Positions 1-6,455 of a stretch of 7,068 nucleotides of DNA are shown here, piece by piece. Position numbers and translations under genes: made by a program. The notes under the pieces were generated by a model. That model had not been told where the DNA came from. It was given only the letters and a program-made list of their open reading frames with translations, and made no database searches. The DNA lies in the NCBI GenBank assembly GCA_003165455.1, contig PLUJ01000142.1:3221-10288 (forward strand), read 5' to 3'. This DNA is from Acidobacteriaceae bacterium. Its GTDB lineage: Bacteria; Acidobacteriota; Terriglobia; Terriglobales; Acidobacteriaceae. How positions within the stretch are numbered: position 1 is the first letter of the stretch; each line of letters starts with the position of its first letter.

Positions 1-1188
1 TGGAACGAAAATACGGGGATACTTCGATTCGAGAGCCAGTTCAATTTTCTTTCGGAGCAAGAACCTAGGATCTGCAACCCGATCTCGCATCTCGGTGAAG
101 TTCTCAATCGCCATGTCGGCAATTGCATCTGTATTCACCTTGCGTTCGCTTTCGAATTCCGAAAATACGCGAGGCCAATCCACCCCATAACGATCGAGCA
201 ACGCCACCAGCGACGTGCAATCTTCAAAACCGCAGTTGATGCCCTGTCCAAAGAAGGGAACGATTGCATGAGCCGCATCTCCGAGGAGCAATGATTTCCC
301 CTCAACCCGCCAGGGGGAGCACTTCACAGTTACCATCGCGCCCGTTGGGTTTGCGAAGTAGTTGTCGGCTAACTCCGGCATAAGCCGCAGCGCATCAGGG
401 AATCTCGCTTCAAAAAGGCGAAGTACATCCGAGCTGGTTGTAAGGTTGGCAAAACTATCCGTGCCCTCGAACGGCAGAAATAAAATGCAGGCAAATGTGC
501 CATCGATATTTGGCAACGCAATCAGCATGTGATTGCCGCGAGGCCAAATATGCAATGCGTTCGTTTCAAGCAGGTGCCGGTTGTTCGGCCCAGAGGGGAT
601 CGTCAACTCCTTGTATCCATAATCGAGATAGGATTGAGAGAAATTGAACCGGTTCAGCCTTAGCATATCCAGGCGAATCGCCGATGCGGAACCGTCGCAC
701 GCGATCACGACGTCAGATTCGAGACTGTGTTCCTCGCCAGTCTCTTCGTGGAGGAGCCGGAGGGTCCCAGTCCTCGAGTTGTAACCGGTACAGCGTCGTT
801 GAAAGTGAAGCTTAGCGCCCTCTTCTTCGGCAGCGTTCATCAGCGCAATATTTAATTCCGCTCTCGATATCGAATTGATGACCTCCGATTCGTTTTGCCC
901 ATAAGGCTGAAAAGTGATCTCCTCCGAGATCGAGTGCATCATCCGGCCCTTCATGGGGATGATGATCGCCCTCATTCGCTCCCACAGTCCAGCCTGCTGC
1001 AACGCGTGAATGCCGCGAGAGGAGAGCGCCAGGTTAATAGAACGTCCCGCGCTCATGCGAACTTGCCGCATGTCGGCCCGACGCTCGTATATCTCAACTC
1101 CGAAGCCACGTTGTCTAAGAAGTATGGCCAGCAGAGGGCCATTCAGACCCGCGCCGATCAAGGTAACTTTGCGGTTGTCGGAATTCAT
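1..1188 (-). CDS. kmo: Kynurenine 3-monooxygenase (3' end cut by window edge)
   Basis: FAD-dependent aromatic hydroxylase that converts L-kynurenine to 3-hydroxykynurenine with NADPH and O2. I translated the 396 codons present by hand; there is no stop before the window edge. The protein opens with the dinucleotide-binding motif GAGLNG (residues 12-17), followed by GRSINLALSSRG (48-59). R82 and Y96 match the substrate-binding Arg and Tyr of characterised KMOs (R84/Y98 in Pseudomonas fluorescens). Further on are ACDGSASAIR (163-172) and the second FAD motif LGDAAHAIVPFFGQG (302-316, H307). Bacterial KMOs run to about 450 residues, so roughly 50 C-terminal residues are missing. The ATG at 1188 places the Rossmann motif at the expected distance. 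No good Shine-Dalgarno precedes it, and the gap to the upstream fusion gene is 40 nt. It is the last operon gene visible. Family assignment is secure; the C-terminal helix that differs between KMOs cannot be assessed. Confidence 0.95.
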   Translation of the reverse strand, partial: MNSDNRKVTLIGAGLNGPLLAILLRQRGFGVEIYERRADMRQVRMSAGRSINLALSSRGIHALQQAGLWERMRAIIIPMKGRMMHSISEEITFQPYGQNESEVINSISRAELNIALMNAAEEEGAKLHFQRRCTGYNSRTGTLRLLHEETGEEHSLESDVVIACDGSASAIRLDMLRLNRFNFSQSYLDYGYKELTIPSGPNNRHLLETNALHIWPRGNHMLIALPNIDGTFACILFLPFEGTDSFANLTTSSDVLRLFEARFPDALRLMPELADNYFANPTGAMVTVKCSPWRVEGKSLLLGDAAHAIVPFFGQGINCGFEDCTSLVALLDRYGVDWPRVFSEFESERKVNTDAIADMAIENFTEMRDRVADPRFLLRKKIELALESKYPRIFVP

Positions 1189-1228
1189 AACGAGTGTAGT
1201 GCGGGAATCGGATGGAAAATAAAAAGCT

Positions 1229-3097
1229 TCACTCTGTCAGCAACGTTCTCGCTTCCCACAATTCGGGAAAGAATTTCTTGTCGAGAGTGAGCTTCAAATA
1301 GGATGCCCCCGCGCTTCCTCCAGTGCCCATGCGCACGCCGATGATTCGTTCCACCAATTGAATGTGGCGCAACCGCCAACTCACCACCAATTCGTCAAAC
1401 TCGGTCAGCCGTTCGCAGACGTCAATCCAATCGCGGTGATGATGTTCATCCAAATAAAGTGCGTGAACGGCGCGGGCACGGGCTTCAAAGCGCTCACGCT
1501 CGGTGGCGGTGTCGCTGAATTCCGGCAGTTTGCCCAGGGCACGCAAGGCGCCAAAGAACACGTCGCGCAAGGACGGCTCGTCCAATCTACGCTTCAGGCT
1601 TGCGTACCCTTCCGGCGTAGGCTTGTGATAGCGCAGCATTTTCTCATCCTTCAGGCCGCACAGGAATTCGATCTCTCGAAATTGTTCGGACTGAAATCCG
1701 CTCGCAGGCTCCAACAGCCCTCGAAATGCGAGAAAATGCGTCGGCAGCATCGTTTCCAAAATCGTGAACTGTTCCACCAACACCCGCGTGATCTCGGTGC
1801 AGCGTCGCAACAACCTCGCGGCCTCATAAACTTTGTCATGAGATTTCGGGACCTCGCCGGCGTTCCGCAAATTTGCCACCACAGCATCAAGATCATGCAG
1901 CAATTCCTTAAACCACAACTCATAAGTTTGATGAACCACGATAAACAACATTTCATCATGGTGAGCCGGTGAAGATTGCCGCTTCTGCAATTCCAACAGT
2001 TCCGGAACTTTTAAGTACGAGCTGTACGTGAGTTGGCTCGGCTTCGGAATGATCGGGACAGATTGCGCAGGCTCTTCCGATGTCTGACGAGTCTCCCGGA
2101 CATCGGTTTCCAAGTTCAAGAAGCCTGTCGCGTTCCCGCCTAGAAGTTTAGCTTTGATATGCTGCGGCAAATTGCTCTGCCGGATAAGAGAGCCGACTCG
2201 TTCTTCACCCAGGGGAAAGGGATAATCGGAACCGAGCATCACGCGATCCGCTCCCATTGTTCCCACCAGGAACTGGAGCGCACGTTGATCGAATACAGCG
2301 GAGTCAGTGTAAAAACGATTGAGATAATGACTCGGCGGATGTTCACTGTCGCCCCGCGCAACCGGATGATGATGCCAAGCATTCTCCAATCGCCCGAGTA
2401 GAAATGCGAAGCTTCCCCCACCGTGCGCGAAACAGATGCGGAGAGAATCAGGCAATCGATCGAAGGCTCCGCTCAATACCATCGCTACGACCGAGAGCTG
2501 CGTTTCCGCAGGCATGCCAACCGTCCAAGGCATCATGTACTTCGGCATCCGATCTCGCCCGAACATTTCCCAGGGATGTACCAGCACAGCCGCATTTTCA
2601 TTCGCACAGTGGTGCAGGAAAGTGACAATGCCTGCATCGTCTAGGTTCTTATCACCGACGTGGTTGCCAATCTGCACGCCCAGATGCCCCGCCGCCATGC
2701 ACCGGCTGACTTCCTTGCAGGCGGCGTCAATATCCTGCAAAGGCACTTGGCACAAGGATTTCAATCTACCGTTGCCTCGGCCGCACAATTCAAGAGCCGC
2801 ATCGTTGAACATCTGCGCGCAATCCAACGCATGTTCTATCGGGCGGTCGTAAGCAAAAAGCACAGGGGTGGCGGAAATGACCTGCAAGTCCACGCCATCC
2901 CGATCCATTTCCTGCAGGCGGACTTCCGGGTCCCAGCACGCCGAATAAATATGGCGGAAGAAACGATCTCCCACCATAATGTCCGCTTTGCCCGCGTCGG
3001 TGTGCTTGATCCACGGCCAGTTGGCGGTGCCATGGCGTGCGGCGAGATCGGGCCATGATTTCGGGAAAAAATGATTGTGAATATCAATGACTGGCAT
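1229..3097 (-). CDS. nbaD-kynA: Fused ACMS decarboxylase-tryptophan 2,3-dioxygenase (bifunctional)
   Basis: One uninterrupted 622-codon frame encodes two enzymes of the same pathway. Residues 1 to about 329 are 2-amino-3-carboxymuconate-6-semialdehyde decarboxylase, an amidohydrolase-fold zinc enzyme. The zinc ligands H7, H9, H174 and D291, the catalytic H225 and the substrate Arg R48 all line up with H9, H11, H177, D294, H228 and R51 of the P. fluorescens enzyme. Residues about 356-622 are heme tryptophan 2,3-dioxygenase, which makes N-formylkynurenine. The distal H389 (in FIVVHQ), R459, S466 in PASGFQS, proximal heme ligand H578 (in LRHIQ) and T592 in GTGGSAG match H55, R117, S124, H240 and T254 of the Xanthomonas enzyme. 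Each part is close to the normal length of the free enzyme. The ATG at 3097 starts 3 nt after the nbaC stop; no strong Shine-Dalgarno is seen, so coupled translation is likely. The two halves catalyse non-consecutive steps. Both activities look intact by sequence; that the product stays a single chain is inference. The joined symbol is mine. Confidence 0.93.
   Translation of the reverse strand: MPVIDIHNHFFPKSWPDLAARHGTANWPWIKHTDAGKADIMVGDRFFRHIYSACWDPEVRLQEMDRDGVDLQVISATPVLFAYDRPIEHALDCAQMFNDAALELCGRGNGRLKSLCQVPLQDIDAACKEVSRCMAAGHLGVQIGNHVGDKNLDDAGIVTFLHHCANENAAVLVHPWEMFGRDRMPKYMMPWTVGMPAETQLSVVAMVLSGAFDRLPDSLRICFAHGGGSFAFLLGRLENAWHHHPVARGDSEHPPSHYLNRFYTDSAVFDQRALQFLVGTMGADRVMLGSDYPFPLGEERVGSLIRQSNLPQHIKAKLLGGNATGFLNLETDVRETRQTSEEPAQSVPIIPKPSQLTYSSYLKVPELLELQKRQSSPAHHDEMLFIVVHQTYELWFKELLHDLDAVVANLRNAGEVPKSHDKVYEAARLLRRCTEITRVLVEQFTILETMLPTHFLAFRGLLEPASGFQSEQFREIEFLCGLKDEKMLRYHKPTPEGYASLKRRLDEPSLRDVFFGALRALGKLPEFSDTATERERFEARARAVHALYLDEHHHRDWIDVCERLTEFDELVVSWRLRHIQLVERIIGVRMGTGGSAGASYLKLTLDKKFFPELWEARTLLTE
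2033..2110 (-). other. Inter-domain linker of the ACMSD-TDO fusion
   Basis: Residues about 330-355 of the fusion protein lie between the last ACMSD-like segment (NATGFLNL) and the first TDO-like segment (LTYSSYLKVPELL). The stretch is rich in Thr, Glu, Gln, Ser and Pro, matches neither enzyme, and looks like a flexible tether. It contains no Met codon; in frame there is none between M287 and M383. The only near candidates for an internal start are TTG codons at 2117-2119 and 2111-2113, with only a weak AGG ahead of them. A separate TDO chain from internal initiation therefore seems unlikely. Confidence 0.75.
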
Positions 3098-3100
3098 GCG

Positions 3101-3628
3101 TTACTTGCCCGGGTGAATCGTGCCGCACTGCCTGCACTTGCGCCGCTCTTCACTACTATAGAAGCGTTCAAAAATCGGCGGAAGATCTTTGACGATGCTT
3201 TTCAGCCGTACTTCCGCACGATGAATGAGTTGATGGCAGTTTGGACAAAACCATTCGAAGGCGTCCAAACTGCCCTCCGGGCGCGGTACTTCAATCACAA
3301 TACCTACCGTATCGGCGGGCCGCTGCGGCGAGTGGCGCATGTGCTTCGGGAGCAAAAAGATCTCGCCTTCTTTAATTGGAATCTCCAATGGAGGTTTGCC
3401 CGAAGTTTCCATGATGCGTAGAACGATATTCCCCTTCAACTGATAAAAGAATTCCTCGGTGGGATCGTCATGATAGTCGCGGCGCTGGTTCGGCCCTCCC
3501 ACCACCGTCACCATCATCTCGCCATCTTCCCAGACTTGGGCGTTTCCCACCGGAGGCTTCAGCTTGTCTTTATTTTCCTCGATCCATGATTGAAAATTGA
3601 AAGCCTTCAAAGCCTTTATGGAAGCCAT
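3101..3628 (-). CDS. nbaC: 3-hydroxyanthranilate 3,4-dioxygenase
   Basis: Non-heme Fe(II) cupin extradiol dioxygenase that opens the ring of 3-hydroxyanthranilate to 2-amino-3-carboxymuconate-6-semialdehyde, the substrate of the ACMSD half of the next gene. It has 175 residues, the usual bacterial size. Iron ligands H53, E59 and H99 correspond to H51, E57 and H95 of the Cupriavidus metallidurans enzyme. Substrate residues R49, R103 and E113 correspond to R47, R99 and E110. The C-terminal rubredoxin-like metal site found in bacterial members is complete: C128 and C131 (CPNC), C165 and C168 (CRQC). The ATG overlaps the stop of the upstream deaminase gene by one base (TAATG) and has a strong AGGAG 5 nt ahead, so the start is firm and translation is probably coupled. 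Confidence 0.96.
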   Translation of the reverse strand: MASIKALKAFNFQSWIEENKDKLKPPVGNAQVWEDGEMMVTVVGGPNQRRDYHDDPTEEFFYQLKGNIVLRIMETSGKPPLEIPIKEGEIFLLPKHMRHSPQRPADTVGIVIEVPRPEGSLDAFEWFCPNCHQLIHRAEVRLKSIVKDLPPIFERFYSSEERRKCRQCGTIHPGK

Positions 3629-4059
3629 TATTTCTCCTGTCCCAGTGGTTTATACGCCGTGGCTTTGATCTCGATCAGAAGGTGCGGATGCGGCAACTGA
3701 TGCACCGCTACGGTCGTTCTCGCCGGGCCATCATATCCAAAGAATTCGCCATACACCTCGTTATACCCTGCGAAATCGTTCATGTTCACGAGATAGGCTG
3801 AGATCTCAACCACATCTTCCAGTTGCGCTCCTACGCTTCTCAATATTTCTTCGATATTCTGAATTACCGCACGAGTCTGCTGGCAGATATCCAGCTTCGT
3901 CGTACCCAGGGAGTCGACCTGCGCACCGGCAATCGTATTATCGGCGCGGCGCGAACTGGTTCCGGATACAAACAGGAAGTCGCCGGCCCGCTTGACGTGC
4001 GGATATTTGCCGCGCGGTACGGCCTTGCCTTCGACTACTTTGCTTTCGGTTATGCCCAT
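3628..4059 (-). CDS. nbaF: 2-aminomuconate deaminase (RidA/YjgF-family)
   Basis: Small RidA/YjgF/YER057c-family enzyme of 143 residues, the length of the 2-aminomuconate deaminases of the 2-nitrobenzoate and 2-aminophenol pathways. It would hydrolyse 2-aminomuconate to 4-oxalocrotonate plus ammonia in the cytoplasm. Family marks are PHVKRAGDFLFVSGTSSR (20-37), the VEISAYLVNMNDF segment (84-96), and PARTTVAVHQLP (112-123) with R114 as the conserved carboxylate-binding Arg, followed by IEIKATAY. I start it at the ATG at 4059 (MGITESKVVEG), 14 nt after the dehydrogenase stop. An open extension back to 4269 would overlap the dehydrogenase by almost 200 nt and adds non-family, Arg-rich sequence. 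The Shine-Dalgarno is weak. RidA folds also serve as general enamine/imine deaminases, so the specific role rests on the flanking AMS dehydrogenase and dioxygenase genes. Confidence 0.88.
   Translation of the reverse strand: MGITESKVVEGKAVPRGKYPHVKRAGDFLFVSGTSSRRADNTIAGAQVDSLGTTKLDICQQTRAVIQNIEEILRSVGAQLEDVVEISAYLVNMNDFAGYNEVYGEFFGYDGPARTTVAVHQLPHPHLLIEIKATAYKPLGQEK
3634..3638 (-). promoter_or_regulatory. Shine-Dalgarno for nbaC
   Basis: The minus strand reads AGGAG, then AAATA, then the ATG at 3628: an ideal ribosome binding site with 5-nt spacing inside the end of the upstream coding region. It is the strongest site in the operon, and with the TAATG stop-start overlap it fixes the nbaC start. 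Confidence 0.7.
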
Positions 4060-4073
4060 GGCGTTTCTGTTGC

Positions 4074-5528
4074 TCACAGTTGGATACAGATGTTGTTCAG
4101 CTCCGAGTAAAAGTTTAGCGAATGTCTCCCTCCTTCGCGTCCAATCCCGGAGAGTCCCGCCCCGCCGAAGGGGGTTCGCAAATCGCGCAGGAACCAGCAA
4201 TTCACCCAAGTGATTCCGACATTCATTTGTCGCGCTACTCGATGGCCGCGTTTCAGATTGCTCGTCCAAATCGAAGCTGCCAGGCCATATTTCGAATCGT
4301 TGGCCATTGCAACCGCTTCTTCGTCTGAATCAAACGGCGCTATGTGGCAAACAGGTCCAAAGATTTCTTCCTTCACACACCTCGCCGATTCTGGAAGCCC
4401 AGTATAGATAGTCGGCTGAATGTAGAAGCCGTTATCGCGATCGTCTCCAAAGTCCGGAACACCTCCGCCCGTTATCAACGTCGCTCGTTCTTCCGTAGCA
4501 AGCTTATAGTAAGAAATTACTTTCTCACGATGTTGCGCGGAAATCAGCGGTCCTAAATTCGTTTCCTGATCAAGCGGCCAACCAGAGTTTAGATTCTCCG
4601 CTTTTTTCTTCAGTGCCTCGACGAACTGATCAAAAATGGATCGTTCCACATAAATCCGCTCCGCGCACAGGCAGACTTGTCCCGTGTTAAGAAAGACAGC
4701 GTCTGACAATCCATTTACCGCCGCATCAAATTCACAATCGGCGAACACGATCGCCGCATTCTTCCCGCCCAGTTCAAATGAGACCGGTTTTACGGTTGGC
4801 GCCACGGATTTCATGATGGCTGCGCCAGTCCGCGACTCGCCAGTGAAAGTGATCGCGTTCACACCGGAATGCCGGGTGAGAAACTCGCCCGCCGAGTCGG
4901 GTCCAAACCCATGAATCACGTTGTAAACGCCCTTCGGAATCCCTGCGTCTTGCATCGCCTCCGCCAGCAGTGCTGCCGTTGCCGGAGTTTCCTCCGACGG
5001 TTTTACCACCACCGAATTTCCACACGCCAGGGCCGGCGCAACCTTCCAGGTCAGTAGCAGAAGAGGCAGATTCCATGGAGTGATGATGCCGATGACGCCC
5101 AATGGCTTAAGCATCGCATAGTTCAGCGCATTGCCTCCATGGGGAGTTTCGGTATGGAACGCCTCAAGTCCATTCATTTTGATTAGATCGGCAAAGACTC
5201 GGAAGTTTGCCGCGGCGCGCGGAATGTCGAGTTTTGCGGCAAGTGACACTGGCTTGCCGGTGTCCGCTATCTCAGCTTGCAAGAAGCAATCGAAACGCTT
5301 TTCAATCGCATCCGCCACTCGATGCAAACGGGCGGCGCGTTCGCGAATGCCGATCCGCCCCCACTCACCCTGCAACGCCCCGCGCGCCGCATTTACCGCT
5401 TCATCGACTTGCACTTCGGTCACTTCGGAGACGTGAGCGATCACCGTTCCGTTCGCCGGATTTATATCGGCGAACTCCCGCTTTCCAGGCACGAAACGGC
5501 CATCGATGTAGTTCTGGATTACTTTCAC
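4074..5528 (-). CDS. nbaE: 2-aminomuconate 6-semialdehyde dehydrogenase
   Basis: NAD-dependent aldehyde dehydrogenase of 484 residues, oxidising 2-aminomuconate 6-semialdehyde (product of the ACMSD half of the fusion) to 2-aminomuconate. From the chosen start the catalytic residues are N153 (TPWNLP), E252 (FELGGKN) and C286 (NTGQVC). R104 and R448 correspond to the substrate-carboxylate residues R120 and R464 of the P. fluorescens enzyme. All five sit at a constant offset of 16 from its numbering (169, 268, 302, 120, 464), so there are no net gaps between them. I chose the GTG at 5528 (MKVIQNYIDG) because GAGGA lies 4 nt upstream. The longest frame starts at a TTG at 5552 with no ribosome site and inside a candidate -10 box. 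It appears to be the first gene of the tryptophan-degradation operon. Hydroxymuconic semialdehyde dehydrogenases are close relatives; the neighbours decide the substrate. Confidence 0.92.
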   Translation of the reverse strand: MKVIQNYIDGRFVPGKREFADINPANGTVIAHVSEVTEVQVDEAVNAARGALQGEWGRIGIRERAARLHRVADAIEKRFDCFLQAEIADTGKPVSLAAKLDIPRAAANFRVFADLIKMNGLEAFHTETPHGGNALNYAMLKPLGVIGIITPWNLPLLLLTWKVAPALACGNSVVVKPSEETPATAALLAEAMQDAGIPKGVYNVIHGFGPDSAGEFLTRHSGVNAITFTGESRTGAAIMKSVAPTVKPVSFELGGKNAAIVFADCEFDAAVNGLSDAVFLNTGQVCLCAERIYVERSIFDQFVEALKKKAENLNSGWPLDQETNLGPLISAQHREKVISYYKLATEERATLITGGGVPDFGDDRDNGFYIQPTIYTGLPESARCVKEEIFGPVCHIAPFDSDEEAVAMANDSKYGLAASIWTSNLKRGHRVARQMNVGITWVNCWFLRDLRTPFGGAGLSGIGREGGRHSLNFYSELNNICIQL

Positions 5529-5532
5529 GAAA

Positions 5533-5537
5533 TCCTC
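5533..5537 (-). promoter_or_regulatory. Shine-Dalgarno for nbaE, deciding a GTG start
   Basis: The minus strand reads GAGGA, TTTC, GTG. This spacing favours the GTG at 5528 over the upstream in-frame TTG at 5552, which has only C-rich sequence before it. Confidence 0.55.
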
Positions 5538-5551
5538 GAGCGGAACTCGCA

Positions 5552-5581
5552 ATCGTAGCAGGGCGGGCGGAAACGAGGCAA
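5552..5581 (-). promoter_or_regulatory. Candidate sigma70-type promoter of the tryptophan-degradation operon
   Basis: In the gap between rmlD and nbaE the minus strand has TTGCCT (5576-5581; 4 of 6 to the -35 consensus), an 18-nt spacer, and TACGAT (5552-5557; 4 of 6 to the -10 consensus), preceded by an extended -10 TG (TGC). Transcription would start near 5545, leaving a leader of about 17 nt that includes the GAGGA site. The match is moderate and found by eye; read-through from the rhamnose genes is the alternative. Confidence 0.3.
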
Positions 5582-5613
5582 TGACCGGGAGTTAAACTGA
5601 CCGGGGTTTAAAC
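5582..5613. repeat. Two tandem 16-bp repeats upstream of the operon
   Basis: Plus-strand units at 5582-5597 and 5598-5613 both begin TGACCGGG and end TTAAAC, with mismatches only at unit positions 9 and 10 (14 of 16 identical). The second unit carries the palindrome GTTTAAAC and overlaps the rmlD stop codon. The pair directly adjoins the candidate -35 box (5576-5581), a place where an activator or repressor could bind. A local duplication of the rmlD end without regulatory function is equally possible. Confidence 0.6.
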
Positions 5614-6450
5614 TGAATCGTCCCGCTGTCTTAAGTAGCGGACCAACGCGTCCTGCCATGAAGGCATTTTAATTCCCAGACCATCCAGACTAGCTGGTGA
5701 CAAGACGGAATACGTTGGCCGCGGCGCAGGCCGCGCCATCTTCACGCTGCTAACAGGTTGGATTGCGGTTGTAAGGCCTGCCTGCCGCACAATCTGCTGC
5801 GCGAACTCAAACCAAGTGCAATCGCCAGCATTGGTGACGTGGACAATTCCCCGAGCGTCCTTTCGGCAGAGCTGTACGATCGCGCGGGCCAGATCAACCA
5901 CATAAGTGGGACTGCCCCGCTGGTCATTCACCACATCCAGCGCTGGGCGACTCTCCGCCAATTTCAAGATTGTATCGGGAAAACATTTGCCGCCGACTCC
6001 AAAAAGCCACGACGTTCTGACGATGCAGCAATCCGGCATCGATTCAAGCAGCCGAATCTCCGCTTCGGACTTGCTCGCTCCGTAGACGCTTTGTGGATTT
6101 CTACGATCATCCGTTTCATAGGGATTTGTTTTCGTACCGTCGAATACATAATCGGAACTAAGAAATAGTAGACGCGCTCCGATCTCCTTTGCCGCCTTAG
6201 CTACATTCACTGGCGCATCGCGATTGACCGCAAAAGCTAATTCCCGGTTGCTCTCGCAGCCGTCTACATCCGTGTAAGCCGCCGACAAAACAATCCATTC
6301 AGGACGCGTTTGCTGTACCACCTGCCGAACGGCCCCGGCGTCACGAATATCGGCGTCACGCGACGTGAGCGCGGCAACGGTATCTGCACCCCACTCATCG
6401 ATCAGAGCTTTGCCAAGGAGTCCGGAAGAGCCAAAAATTGTGACTTTCAT
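5608..6450 (-). CDS. rmlD: dTDP-4-dehydrorhamnose reductase
   Basis: Extended short-chain dehydrogenase (also called rfbD) that reduces dTDP-4-dehydro-L-rhamnose to dTDP-L-rhamnose, the sugar donor for O-antigen, exopolysaccharide or glycan rhamnosylation. It has 280 residues, the usual length. It begins MKVTIFGSSGLLGKAL, whose GSSGLLG (7-13) is the NAD(P)H-binding motif. AAYTDVDGCE follows, then SSDYVFDG with S99 at the active-site Thr/Ser position, and YGASK with catalytic Y123 and K127. These three correspond to T104, Y128 and K132 of the Salmonella enzyme at a constant offset of 5. RTSWLFG and a GSPTYVVDLARAI segment complete the family pattern. I start it at the ATG at 6450, 5 nt after the rmlC stop. 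An in-frame extension to 6537 overlaps rmlC and adds 29 residues before the Rossmann strand. The nearest GGAG is 17 nt upstream, so translation may depend on coupling. Confidence 0.93.
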   Translation of the reverse strand: MKVTIFGSSGLLGKALIDEWGADTVAALTSRDADIRDAGAVRQVVQQTRPEWIVLSAAYTDVDGCESNRELAFAVNRDAPVNVAKAAKEIGARLLFLSSDYVFDGTKTNPYETDDRRNPQSVYGASKSEAEIRLLESMPDCCIVRTSWLFGVGGKCFPDTILKLAESRPALDVVNDQRGSPTYVVDLARAIVQLCRKDARGIVHVTNAGDCTWFEFAQQIVRQAGLTTAIQPVSSVKMARPAPRPTYSVLSPASLDGLGIKMPSWQDALVRYLRQRDDSV

Positions 6451-6455
6451 CTGTG

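Noticed and set aside
1189..1228. Gap between the fusion gene and kmo as a terminator or promoter
   Set aside because: At 40 nt it shows a short T-rich run after the stop but no GC-rich hairpin before it and no promoter-like pair of boxes.
1733..1735. Phe455 in the TDO half where the Xanthomonas enzyme has Tyr113
   Set aside because: As I recall it, human TDO also has Phe at the equivalent position, so the change is ordinary variation and not a sign of lost activity.
1358..1972. Open plus-strand frame of 204 codons
   Set aside because: It lies wholly antisense to the TDO half of the fusion, whose conserved residues are clear, and its translation resembles no family. Other plus-strand frames (for example 895-1290 and 2660-3058) are rejected for the same reason.
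4060..4269. N-terminal extension of the deaminase by 70 residues
   Set aside because: It overlaps conserved dehydrogenase sequence; the added residues are Arg-rich and unlike RidA proteins. The ATG at 4059 gives the family's normal length.
5529..5552. TTG start for the dehydrogenase at 5552
   Set aside because: There is no ribosome binding site, and it overlaps the candidate -10 box. The GTG at 5528 has GAGGA at suitable spacing.
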